Source of the DNA: an uncultured Erythrobacter sp.
GTDB taxonomy: Bacteria > Pseudomonadota > Alphaproteobacteria > Sphingomonadales > Sphingomonadaceae
Assembly (NCBI RefSeq): GCF_947502395.1
Contig: NZ_CANMZM010000003.1
Coordinates: 943,988-1,007,987 of the forward strand
Length of the DNA: 64,000 nt
Direction of reading: 5' to 3'
In this document: positions 53,839-61,353 of the stretch, in pieces
How the letters are laid out: the number at the start of each line of letters is the position of its first letter
Numbering within the stretch: the stretch's first letter is position 1
The notes under the pieces: model-generated
Database searches by the model: none
What the model was told of the DNA's origin: nothing
What the model saw: the letters and a program-made list of their open reading frames with translations, nothing else
Made by a program: the position numbers and the translations under genes

Positions 53839-54144
53839 ATGCGCAAACCCCGCGATTTTGATTCGGAACTGAAGGCACTGGCCGAAAAGGCAAAGCAGTT
53901 AAAGGAGCGCCGCGTGCGCGACCTCGGCGCGCTGGTCACGGCAACCGGAGCCGACGCGCTCGATGCTGATGTCCTGGCGGGCGCGCTGCTCGATGCAGCG
54001 ACCAATACAGACAAGGCGACAGGGGAGGGCTGGCGCAAGCGTGGCGCGGCCTTCTTTCAGGGCAAAGGGCGCAACGCTTCGGACGGACCTAACAAGCAGC
54101 CGGAAGGCACTCTCGCGCTCGATGGCGGCACGGCATCGGCTTGA
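53839..54144 (+). CDS. traC: conjugal transfer protein TraC-like
   Basis: The 101-residue protein starts MRKPRDFDSELKALAEKAKQ and continues LGALVTATGADALDADVLAGA. This fits the Ti-type TraC family: a charged N-terminal helix, then a DNA-binding-like fold. The C-terminus (KGRNASDGPNKQPEGTLALD) is disordered. It is the first gene of a divergent pair with traA, and its end overlaps the start of traD. It probably binds oriT with TraA and TraD (inference). Confidence 0.72.
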   Translation: MRKPRDFDSELKALAEKAKQLKERRVRDLGALVTATGADALDADVLAGALLDAATNTDKATGEGWRKRGAAFFQGKGRNASDGPNKQPEGTLALDGGTASA

Positions 54145-54394
54145 GGCAGCAAAGGCACGAACCGACATGCGCGAATGGCAGGTCAAACGCCGCGAACGGA
54201 CCCGGCAACTGATCGAGCTGGGCGGCCTGGTCGCCAAGGCCGATCTGGTCGAGCTGACTGACGATGATCGCGCCGCGCTATATGGCGCGTTCCTCACCGT
54301 CGCTGCCAAACTGCGCGGGCCTGATGGTGCGCAGGCGCTTGTGCTGTTCCGGCGTAAAGGAAAGCGGGCGTTTGAGGCGGAGCAATCAGGCTGA
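54122..54394 (+). CDS. traD: conjugal transfer protein TraD-like
   Basis: The 90-residue protein contains ARHRLEAAKARTDMREWQVK and TRQLIELGGLVAKADLVEL, the hallmark IELGGLVxKA block of the small Ti-type TraD (unrelated to the F-plasmid coupling protein). It overlaps traC by 23 bases in another frame, so the two are translationally coupled. A coupling-protein gene (traG) that normally follows is absent; a recombinase gene comes next. Confidence 0.78.
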   Translation: MAARHRLEAAKARTDMREWQVKRRERTRQLIELGGLVAKADLVELTDDDRAALYGAFLTVAAKLRGPDGAQALVLFRRKGKRAFEAEQSG

Positions 54395-54541
54395 TCGGCA
54401 GAGGAGAGCGGTTCCAATCTCTGCAAATTGGAGTCGATTGCTTGGGTCAGCTTTGCGCCCCAATCCAAGACGTTGCCATTCGAGATCTTAGCGCCCGAAA
54501 GCAGACATTCTCCTAGGCCATTCCGGCCAAGGAGAATAGCA

Positions 54542-55174
54542 ATGACGTACTCACACTTCGATCCCGCTGCGCAGAACAAGGTGCCTTGGAACTTTGGAGC
54601 GAAGATTGGTCCCAAGCGTCCATTCAATCAAAAGCAGATCTGGGCAATCCGATTCTTCCTTGATCGCGAAGAGCGCATTCGAGATCGCGCGCTGTTTGAC
54701 CTGGCAATTGATAGCAAGCTGCGAGGTTGTGATCTCGTTGAGTTGAAGATCGGCGATCTGGTTAGTGGTCCCGAAATTAGAACGCGAGCGACAATTACGC
54801 AGCGCAAGACCGGACGACCTGTCCAGTTCGAGATTGCGGCAGACGCGCGCTCAAGCCTTTTCGCCTGGCTGGAGCTCAGAGGTGGTGACGTCGAGGACTT
54901 CGTCTTTCCGAGCCGAGTTGATCCCGCTCGCCACTTGAGCACGCGACAATACGCTCGGCTTGTTGATGAGTGGGTTACGGCCATCGGCCTGCGACCGGAG
55001 GAGTACGGCACCCACTCGCTGCGCCGAACCAAAGCCTCGATCATCTACAAAGCCACCGGCAACATTCGGGCGATCCAAATCTTGCTGGGTCATTCCAAGA
55101 TCGAGAACACTGTGCGCTATCTCGGCGTCGATATTGAGGATGCACTCACTCTTGCAGAAAAGACCGAAATCTGA
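54542..55174 (+). CDS. short tyrosine recombinase (catalytic domain only)
   Basis: The 210-residue protein holds only the catalytic domain of tyrosine recombinases, with no SAM-like N-terminal core-binding domain. It has R in FDLAIDSKLRGCDLVELKI, THSLRRTKASIIY with His and Arg, LLGHSKIENTVRYLGVD with the second His and the nucleophilic Tyr. A lead-in block PKRPFNQKQIWAIRFFLDRE precedes these. AAGGAGA lies eight bases before the ATG. Such short recombinases accompany mobile elements in alphaproteobacteria. It follows traD by 147 bases. Confidence 0.85.
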   Translation: MTYSHFDPAAQNKVPWNFGAKIGPKRPFNQKQIWAIRFFLDREERIRDRALFDLAIDSKLRGCDLVELKIGDLVSGPEIRTRATITQRKTGRPVQFEIAADARSSLFAWLELRGGDVEDFVFPSRVDPARHLSTRQYARLVDEWVTAIGLRPEEYGTHSLRRTKASIIYKATGNIRAIQILLGHSKIENTVRYLGVDIEDALTLAEKTEI

Positions 55175-55217
55175 CTGCCGCCGGACGTCAGCTCCGAGCA
55201 GGCTGGCGTCCGCAATT

Positions 55218-55235
55218 GGGGGTGGAAACGGACTG
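55218..55235. repeat. GGGGGTGGAAACGGACT repeat copy
   Basis: GGGGGTGGAAACGGACT in the spacer after the recombinase gene is a variant of the motif at 47773 and 62682. The preceding TGGCGTCCGC and GACTGCCGCC also recall the flanks of the other copies. Confidence 0.4.
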
Positions 55236-55274
55236 TATGCTCCGCCAATTTTTCATCTTTAGATCCGATTTTCT

Positions 55275-55318
55275 TAATTAGCCTTGACTCTAATTAGACT
55301 CGACCCTAACTACGGGCC
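55275..55318 (+). promoter_or_regulatory. sdpR promoter with tandem operator repeats
   Basis: TTGACT (55284-55289) and TAACTA (55307-55312) are 17 bases apart. Two 16-base direct repeats cover them: TAATTAGCCTTGACTC (55275-55290) and TAATTAGACTCGACCC (55291-55306), with a third partial TAACTAC. TCTAATTAGA (55289-55298) is a perfect palindrome inside. The start codon lies seven bases after the -10 box, so the mRNA is probably leaderless. The ArsR-type product is the likely binder. Confidence 0.65.
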
Positions 55319-55645
55319 ATGAAGCTTACCGAAGTCCTGAAAGCGCTTAACCATCCGATCCGCCGCGATATTATTGCGCGGCTGAAGGATGGTCCTGCCA
55401 CCGCTGGAGGCCTCGCTAAGGCGTATCAGGTTTCCAAGCCGACCATGTCGACCCATTTCTCCGCTCTTAAAGAAGCTGATCTCATCCGAGGCGAGAGAGA
55501 TGGGGTGACCATCACATATCATCTGAACGCAACTGTTGCTGAAGAAGCGATGTCCGCTTTGATGGATTTGCTTGGCCACAATGATGCGGCCGCCAGCAAA
55601 AGCAGTGCAACATCTAATTCAAGAAAACCGGAACCAAGCCCATGA
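55319..55645 (+). CDS. sdpR: ArsR-type repressor, SdpR-like
   Basis: The 108-residue winged-helix protein (KLTEVLKALNHPIRRDIIAR, AKAYQVSKPTMSTHFSALKE, VTITYHLNATVAEEAM) has no metal-binding Cys. It precedes an sdpI-like membrane gene by an ATGA overlap, the SdpR/SdpI arrangement. In Bacillus, SdpR represses its own operon until SdpI senses the SdpC toxin. No sdpC is present here. The C-terminal 25 residues (AAASKSSATSNSRKPEPSP) are disordered. Confidence 0.82.
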   Translation: MKLTEVLKALNHPIRRDIIARLKDGPATAGGLAKAYQVSKPTMSTHFSALKEADLIRGERDGVTITYHLNATVAEEAMSALMDLLGHNDAAASKSSATSNSRKPEPSP

Positions 55646-56298
55646 GACAATCCCTCTTCACCGCCGCAATCATCGTGGCGCTCACCGCCTGTATCGGCAT
55701 CACCCTTTGGGCCAATGGATACCCGCCAGAGAAGGTGGGCTTGACTGAAGCTAAGTCACAGATCCGAAGCATTGTAACCTTCCCCCTGTTTTGGGCGGGC
55801 TTCGGCCTCTTGCTCACGGGCCTCGCCATTTGGATTAAACGTGAACGCCTTGCTGAGGTATCCGGAAAATCTGCATTGATCCCGGCAATGTCTGTGCAAT
55901 TTCCGGCCTTGATTGGACTGCTGATGCAAGTTTTGATCCCGCTGGACTTGTACGATTATATCGGATCAGACGGTTCACAAATTGCGTTCTTCTACTTCAT
56001 CGCGCTCGCATTCGGCCTGATCGGCAATTTTGTCGTAACGGTGCCATTCGGAGGCAAGGTCGGGTTTCGCACTGCCGCTACCCTTTCTGACCATTCGGTT
56101 TGGACGAAAACGCATCGCATGCTCGGACGAAGGCTTGTGACAATCGTCCTTGTTACATTGCCGCTGCCGTTTTTGGTCGGCGGGCAAATGGCGCAGTGGA
56201 TTTTCATCGGACTGGTGTGCGCGCTCAAGGCTGTAACTTGGCTGCAGGCGCATCAGCTTGCTGCCCGCCAGAGCCTCCGCCGTTCAATAACAAACTGA
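55642..56298 (+). CDS. sdpI: SdpI-family membrane protein
   Basis: The 218-residue protein has six to seven hydrophobic spans (LFTAAIIVALTACIGITLWA, FPLFWAGFGLLLTGLAIWI, IAFFYFIALAFGLIGNFVV and others). The SdpI block WTKTHRMLGRRL near residue 153 corresponds to the conserved 'W..TH...G' region of SdpI/YhfL. SdpI confers immunity to a membrane-active peptide in Bacillus. In proteobacteria the trigger is unknown. It is translationally coupled to the upstream repressor. Confidence 0.82.
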   Translation: MRQSLFTAAIIVALTACIGITLWANGYPPEKVGLTEAKSQIRSIVTFPLFWAGFGLLLTGLAIWIKRERLAEVSGKSALIPAMSVQFPALIGLLMQVLIPLDLYDYIGSDGSQIAFFYFIALAFGLIGNFVVTVPFGGKVGFRTAATLSDHSVWTKTHRMLGRRLVTIVLVTLPLPFLVGGQMAQWIFIGLVCALKAVTWLQAHQLAARQSLRRSITN

Positions 56299-56330
56299 CC
56301 CCTTAGCCACCTAACATTTGGAGAATTTTC

Positions 56331-57275
56331 ATGGTGCTCTCACCATACAGGACAGCTGCGCTCAAACTTCTAGCCATACCTCTGCTTGCAGGCGCGCTCA
56401 CAGCCTGCGCGACCGCACGCCCAAGCGAGCCGGCTTCGGCAGTGGAGGACGCGCCAACCGCGGGTCCCGCGCTTTGGACAATCAGCGATGAAGATACGAC
56501 CATTCATCTGTTTGGATTTGCGCCGGTTCTTAAACCTGGCACTGATTGGCAAAGCAAACTGATCTCGGATTCCCTCACTGACGCCAATCTGTTTGTGATT
56601 GAAACCGATAGCAGCTCTCCTGAAGCGCAGGCCGCTGTCCAGTCACTTATTCCGCAGATCGGCCTTAATACGGACGGGCGCAGCCTCAGCTCGCAACTTG
56701 ATGAGAATGAGCGCGACGAAATCAACGCCATCTCAACCGCAATTGGAGCACCTCTGTCAGCTCTTGATCAGTTAAGGCCTTGGCTTGCTTCCATTCAACT
56801 TGGCGTATTGGCGATCTCACAGGGTGGCTATGATCTGGAGAACGTTCCATCGAACCAACTGCTAGGCTTGGCGAAAGATCGTGCCATCGAGGTTAGATCG
56901 CTGGAGGGCCCGGCAGATCTGATGCAAGTCATGGCGAGGTTTTCGGAAGAGGAACAAGTGGGCATGCTCCTGCATAACGCGCGGTCCTTGCGCGACAGGC
57001 CGGACCAGCAAGCGATGATCGCTGATGCATGGCTTGATGGAGACGTCGAACTGATAGGGCGGCTTTTGCACGGAAAGGAAGGTGCCTGGTCGAGCGAGGC
57101 GATTTACAATGCAATGCTGGTTGCCCGCAACGAAGCTTGGCTCAGCGAGTTAGAGAACCTTCTCAAAGAACACGAAGGGACCGCGTTCTTCACGGTGGGT
57201 CTTGGTCACTTTGCGGGACCAGATAGCTTAATCAACATGCTCAGGGACAAAGGTATCACCACCAAAAGACGGTGA
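56331..57275 (+). CDS. TraB/GumN family lipoprotein
   Basis: The 314-residue protein has a lipoprotein signal (LLAIPLLAGALTACATAR, lipobox LTAC). The TraB/GumN fold follows: ALWTISDEDTTIHLFGF (residues 48-64), LFVIETDSSSPEAQAAV, RPWLASIQLGVLAIS and AFFTVGLGHFAGPDSLINML (near residue 288) with the conserved GxxH. The family contains proposed metalloproteases with a GxxH/GxxN metal site. The first motif usually reads HLFGTxH; here HLFGFAP lacks the His, so activity may be reduced. It starts 32 bases after sdpI. Confidence 0.82.
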   Translation: MVLSPYRTAALKLLAIPLLAGALTACATARPSEPASAVEDAPTAGPALWTISDEDTTIHLFGFAPVLKPGTDWQSKLISDSLTDANLFVIETDSSSPEAQAAVQSLIPQIGLNTDGRSLSSQLDENERDEINAISTAIGAPLSALDQLRPWLASIQLGVLAISQGGYDLENVPSNQLLGLAKDRAIEVRSLEGPADLMQVMARFSEEEQVGMLLHNARSLRDRPDQQAMIADAWLDGDVELIGRLLHGKEGAWSSEAIYNAMLVARNEAWLSELENLLKEHEGTAFFTVGLGHFAGPDSLINMLRDKGITTKRR

Positions 57276-57368
57276 CGGGTCAGACTGATTTCGTTTGGTT
57301 TATGGCTGTTTATGCTGGTGGGTGGCGACATTCCTGAGCGGCGGCAAGAAGCTTCAGACTTGACGCGT

Positions 57369-57403
57369 GTGACATGTGTAACATATATGCTTACACATGT
57401 CAC
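57369..57403. promoter_or_regulatory. BlaI-type operator over the start codon
   Basis: GTGACATGTGTAA (57369-57381) and TTACACATGTCAC (57391-57403) form a perfect 13-bp inverted repeat with a 9-base spacer. The ATG of the blaI-like gene (57397) lies inside the right arm. TTGACG (57360-57365) and TATATG (57384-57389) could be the promoter, giving a leaderless mRNA. BlaI/MecI operators commonly carry a TACA/TGTA core, as here. Confidence 0.8.
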
Positions 57404-57768
57404 AACCCAGCAAATCCGAACTCGCAATCCTAAAAATCCTTTGGGCCGAAGCGCCTTTGTCGGCTCGCGAAATTCAGGAGAAAGTTGGCCCGAAGATGGA
57501 TTGGTCATTTTCAACGACGCGGACCACTCTGTCGCGGATGTGCGATAAGGCTCTGTTAAAGCAGAGTTCGAAGCATGGAGTTCGCGTTTTTTCTCCTTGC
57601 GAAAGCAAGGCGCGGACATTGTCCGGCGTTATGCGCGAGTTCTTCGCCACAGTATTGGAGATTGATGGGCCGCTACCAACCGCAGCCTTTCACGACAGCA
57701 AAGTGCTGACGGAAGAAGAGTGGTTGGAATTAGACGACCTTCTCAACGGAAGCGATAATGATGATTGA
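57397..57768 (+). CDS. blaI: BlaI/MecI/CopY-family repressor
   Basis: The 123-residue winged-helix protein (QPSKSELAILKILWAEAPLS, MDWSFSTTRTTLSRMCDKAL, VRVFSPCESKARTL) has the BlaI opening and wing. The C-terminal dimerisation half is short but present (SGVMREFFATVLEIDGPL). It should bind the dyad that overlaps its own start. In Staphylococcus such repressors are cleaved when the paired M56 sensor fires. The next gene, an M56 peptidase, overlaps it by 11 bases. Confidence 0.9.
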   Translation: MSQPSKSELAILKILWAEAPLSAREIQEKVGPKMDWSFSTTRTTLSRMCDKALLKQSSKHGVRVFSPCESKARTLSGVMREFFATVLEIDGPLPTAAFHDSKVLTEEEWLELDDLLNGSDNDD

Positions 57769-59038
57769 GGCGTTGGGGCTTGTCCATGTCTGGAGCCTTA
57801 TCGTCGCTGGCGGTGCCTGGTATCTCCAGCGCGATGGCAATGATGGGACCGGCTCGCGCTTTCCCGGCCCAAATGTTTGGGCAATGCTAATTTGGGTAAG
57901 CCTCTTGCCCGGCCTCATCTATCTCATTCCATTCAGCGACTATGTCGTCTTGCCGCAAATTCAGGGTTTCGAAGCTGAAGCGCTGCGAGCCGAAGTAGGA
58001 TCGCAGGGAGGCATTTGGTTGCCGAGCCTACTGATGCTCTACCTTAGTGGCGCTGGCGTATTGATGGCTCGCACTTTGTGGCGGTGGTTTCGGTTACAAC
58101 GCCTGCCTTTGCAGCCCACAGCGGAACCCGGTGTCTTTTCGACGTCCGAGCCGCTCCCGCCGTTAACATTATCTTGGCCCAAGAGGGTGGTTGTTATCCC
58201 CGAAGGGATGGAGGCCAGCCCCGCATTGATACGGCACGAGCGCGCTCACTTGCAGCACAATGATGGCGAACTCACCTTGCTCTTTCTGCTTTTGCATGAC
58301 GCGCTTCTGAGAAATCCCGGAATGGGGTTTCTGGTACGGCAATGGCGGTTAGCTATTGAACTGCGCGCTGACCGGGCCGCGACGCAGAAGCTCTCAGCAT
58401 CGGATCGCAAATCCTATGCAACTCTACTGTTGCAAAGCCATCGTCCGAAGGGCGGCGATGAAACATCTCTGCCATGCCCTACGGCGCAGCTTGGTGCTTC
58501 ACGTCAAAGAAGAGTCAAAATGCGGTTGCTGGAGATCATCGAGAACAGGTCAGACGTTCCCAAGCGCAGCTGGCGGGCAGCAATAATCTTTGCCCTTTCC
58601 GCTGCGGGAGTTGTTGGCCTCACAACGGCTGCGATCTCAGCTGAAAGCAGATCGGATGAGCGGGGGTTAGGAACGGTTGGCTACATCACGCAAACCTCTC
58701 CCGAGTTGCCTGCAAGTTGCCCGGACTATGAGATCGAAGATGTCACGTCTGAGAGGGCTATGATCACCGTCAACGGCCAGCGTGTCCCAGGCTACAAGGT
58801 AAGGCTCGGCACGGTGCTGTTACTGCATGATGTTCGCCAGAACGGAAGCGTCCATAATCCGCGAGTTCTCGATTCAACTAACCGTTGTTTTGAAGCTGAA
58901 GCCGCAAACGCGCTCTTGCAATGGACGACCGGGCCACGGCCCCAGTCACTCAAGAGCGTCGTCGTAAAGATGCATTTCGGGATTTCGGGTGAAGACCTCG
59001 ATGAACTGAAAGAGCAGATCGCGGACTTTGGCCAGTGA
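57758..59038 (+). CDS. M56 (BlaR1-type) membrane metallopeptidase with TonB-C-like end
   Basis: The 426-residue protein has membrane spans at about residues 5-20, 40-62, 85-105 and one near 275-300. Zinc-peptidase motifs are HERAH (residues 160-164) and the downstream ELRADRAA. Beyond the last span it has an approximately 120-residue periplasmic part ending GSVHNPRVLDSTNRCFEAEA followed by ALLQW, which resembles the TonB C-terminal fold, not the penicillin-binding domain of BlaR1. It probably cleaves BlaI in response to an envelope signal. Overlap with blaI implies co-translation. The signal is unknown. Confidence 0.85.
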   Translation: MMIEALGLVHVWSLIVAGGAWYLQRDGNDGTGSRFPGPNVWAMLIWVSLLPGLIYLIPFSDYVVLPQIQGFEAEALRAEVGSQGGIWLPSLLMLYLSGAGVLMARTLWRWFRLQRLPLQPTAEPGVFSTSEPLPPLTLSWPKRVVVIPEGMEASPALIRHERAHLQHNDGELTLLFLLLHDALLRNPGMGFLVRQWRLAIELRADRAATQKLSASDRKSYATLLLQSHRPKGGDETSLPCPTAQLGASRQRRVKMRLLEIIENRSDVPKRSWRAAIIFALSAAGVVGLTTAAISAESRSDERGLGTVGYITQTSPELPASCPDYEIEDVTSERAMITVNGQRVPGYKVRLGTVLLLHDVRQNGSVHNPRVLDSTNRCFEAEAANALLQWTTGPRPQSLKSVVVKMHFGISGEDLDELKEQIADFGQ

Positions 59039-59099
59039 CACCGTCAAACGCAGCCCTTGCATCTCAGCGCAAGATTTGTTGCCATTCAAAGGATTAAAT

Positions 59100-60359
59100 A
59101 TGACGCGTACTCGATATCTTATTGCCCTCCTGACCGCGCCTTTGATGGCCAGCACCATCACGTCTCAAGCTGCTTTTGCAGAAGAAGCTTCGCAAGAGAC
59201 CAAACACTGGGGCGATCCCAATCTGGACTATGTTTCATCAGCCTGGCCAATTGAGGAAGGCAGCGATCTAATAGACATCCGAGAGGTGCCAGTACTCGGC
59301 AGCGGCTTTTTCGAGGTTGCTCCTGAGGACAGAGACGACGGCATCGCCGTTGGCGAATTGGGTGCCGACGGCGGTGATCGAGAGATGATTTTGGGTTTGG
59401 CTGAGGCGATTTCTCAAGGTCAGCATGGCGCGATCGACAGTTTGCTCATATCTTACAAAGGCAAGCTCGTTTTTGAGTCCTATTATCAACGAGGCCGGAT
59501 CAACCTTAGCCACCCACAGGCATCGGCAACAAAAACCTACACCAGCCTCGCGCTGGGGCGCGCGATCCAGCTGGGCTATCTGACCATGGACGATCTGCAC
59601 AAACCCGTGATCAGCTTCCTGAACGATATTGATCGGTCCGACCTTGTCGAAGGCGCGGACAAAGTCACCTTGCACCAAGCACTGACCATGCGCTCCGGTA
59701 TTCGCATCGAAGGTGAAAAGGCAGAGGAATTTGAGCGATATCGTGACCTAATCGATGGGCAAAAACTGGTTCAGTCCATACTCGAACAGAGCGATCCGAT
59801 AACCGATGAGGTGCTGACCGAGTTTGCTTACGGGAACTACAGCAGCATGATCGTGATGCAGGTTATTGATTCCGTTGTGCCCGGCAGTGCCGAGAACTTT
59901 ATCAAAACCGAACTCCTCCAGAAGATGGGCATTGCGGGTTACGAATGGCGGATTGGTCTGGGCGGCCTACCTGCAGGAGGGTGGAAATCCAGTTTCACTT
60001 CGCGCGATATGCTCAAATTTGGCACCCTCGCGATGAGCAAGGGCCAATGGAACGGTGAGCAGCTGATCGCCGAAGCGTATATCGCCAAAGCAACCAGCAG
60101 AATTCTCTATAACGGTGATGATCGCATCTTTGGTGGCGGCAAGGATGTCTCTGGTCAGGGTTATGGTTACTTCTGGTGGAGCGGCGACCTGAGAATGGGC
60201 GACAAAACCTATTTCGCGTCATCCGCGCAAGGGGGCGGTGGGCAGTTCATCATTCTGATTGAAGAACTCGATCTAGTCGTTGTGACAACAGCAGGCATGC
60301 GAGAGCCAACAGCATTGCAGATAGCGGCGGAAAAGATCGTGCCAGCTTTCGCGGACTGA
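59100..60359 (+). CDS. class-C-like serine hydrolase, exported
   Basis: The 419-residue protein has a signal peptide (RYLIALLTAPLMASTITSQA). The beta-lactamase/transpeptidase triad is S142-A-T-K145, Y244-G-N246, and a glycine-rich third motif SAQGGGGQ near 375-382 in place of KTG. This pattern and the WW before it resemble the 6-aminohexanoate-dimer hydrolase/esterase group (NylB-like) more than true AmpC. It could hydrolyse peptides, esters or beta-lactams. It starts 61 bases after the M56 gene, so it may belong to the same regulon. Confidence 0.82.
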   Translation: MTRTRYLIALLTAPLMASTITSQAAFAEEASQETKHWGDPNLDYVSSAWPIEEGSDLIDIREVPVLGSGFFEVAPEDRDDGIAVGELGADGGDREMILGLAEAISQGQHGAIDSLLISYKGKLVFESYYQRGRINLSHPQASATKTYTSLALGRAIQLGYLTMDDLHKPVISFLNDIDRSDLVEGADKVTLHQALTMRSGIRIEGEKAEEFERYRDLIDGQKLVQSILEQSDPITDEVLTEFAYGNYSSMIVMQVIDSVVPGSAENFIKTELLQKMGIAGYEWRIGLGGLPAGGWKSSFTSRDMLKFGTLAMSKGQWNGEQLIAEAYIAKATSRILYNGDDRIFGGGKDVSGQGYGYFWWSGDLRMGDKTYFASSAQGGGGQFIILIEELDLVVVTTAGMREPTALQIAAEKIVPAFAD

Positions 60360-60450
60360 GATGCCAACGTTGGGTCGCAGTGGGCGATGGTCGCAATGAT
60401 TTGCTCGCGAAGACTGCGGCGCTGTTTCAATACAAAGAAAGGCCAAAGGA

Positions 60451-61335
60451 ATGCAGCAAAATCTGGGGTCTTATACTGCGATAGATTCCCGATCTTCGCT
60501 AGCTATCGGCGCTCTGCGAAGTTTGCGGGTTCCGCTCATTGCGATGTTCGCGGTTTTGGTTTCAGCATGCTCGAGTGACTTTTCTGTGGAGCCATCCGAC
60601 GCGCGCCAAACGCGCTTTGCCATTGAGTCGAGACATTGGGGCACGCCATGGCACGTTACAGTCACACTTCCTGAAGGCTATAATGCCGCAAGTGAAGGTA
60701 GATATGCCCTGCTCCTTCACTTTGCGTTTGATCAGGAAAGCTATGAATGGACGCGGGAAGTAGTGGACGAGTTCAACGCCGGCGAAGGTCAGCATGACAT
60801 CATTCTTGCGTCGCTTGACTATGTTGATGGCTCTGTTGAGGTCGGCGACGAACAGGCGAGCGAAAACGCCAACAAGACTCTGGCGCATATCGAAGATGCA
60901 GTGCTTCCGTTTCTGCGTGAAGAATATCGCGTTGATGGGAACGTAATCTTCGCCGGATGGTCACGCTTTGGTCGCTTCGCCACCTACGCTCTGGCGCGAA
61001 AGCCGGAATTATTCGACGCAGCTATCGTCAGGAGCAGCGCACCTGATGATAGCGACCTTCATGATCGAGTGCGCGAGATGCTGGAGAGCAAACCCCAACT
61101 GGAGATTTTTGTCTATCATTCGATCGGCACCGAAGGGAATGAAGCGGACAGGCGACCAATCTTTGAGCGGTTAAAACAAGTCCTTCAGGGTGCGGCTCCG
61201 AACGGGGTTCAGTGGAAATCCGAAGTGATTGAAGGGGCTGATCACGTGGATACCTTTAGCCTTGGCCTCCGTTCCGGTCTCTCGGCCTACTTTGAGGCCT
61301 CCGAACAATTGCTCGACCAAGACGGCGAACCCTAG
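60451..61335 (+). CDS. exported alpha/beta-hydrolase-fold lipoprotein
   Basis: The 294-residue protein has a lipoprotein-type signal with a long n-region (VPLIAMFAVLVSACSS, lipobox VSAC at residues 37-40). It resembles the esterase-D/Fes-like family: WHVTVTLPEGYNAASEGRYA, YALLLHFAFDQESYEW and DGNVIFAGWSRFGRFATYAL. The nucleophile elbow reads G-W-S171-R-F-G rather than GxSxG, which is unusual. A His near the C-terminus (EGADHVDTFSL) fits the triad. Substrate unknown. The upstream site AAAGGAAT supports the ATG. Confidence 0.75.
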   Translation: MQQNLGSYTAIDSRSSLAIGALRSLRVPLIAMFAVLVSACSSDFSVEPSDARQTRFAIESRHWGTPWHVTVTLPEGYNAASEGRYALLLHFAFDQESYEWTREVVDEFNAGEGQHDIILASLDYVDGSVEVGDEQASENANKTLAHIEDAVLPFLREEYRVDGNVIFAGWSRFGRFATYALARKPELFDAAIVRSSAPDDSDLHDRVREMLESKPQLEIFVYHSIGTEGNEADRRPIFERLKQVLQGAAPNGVQWKSEVIEGADHVDTFSLGLRSGLSAYFEASEQLLDQDGEP

Positions 61336-61353
61336 ACGTGAGGGCTTTCTGAA

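Noticed and set aside
57758..59038. Reading the M56 gene as a beta-lactam sensor BlaR1
   Set aside because: The periplasmic end lacks SxxK and KTG motifs and resembles a TonB-C fold, so a beta-lactam signal cannot be claimed.
59100..60359. Calling the serine hydrolase an AmpC beta-lactamase
   Set aside because: The third motif is SAQGGGGQ instead of KTG and the surroundings resemble esterase/amide-hydrolase relatives.
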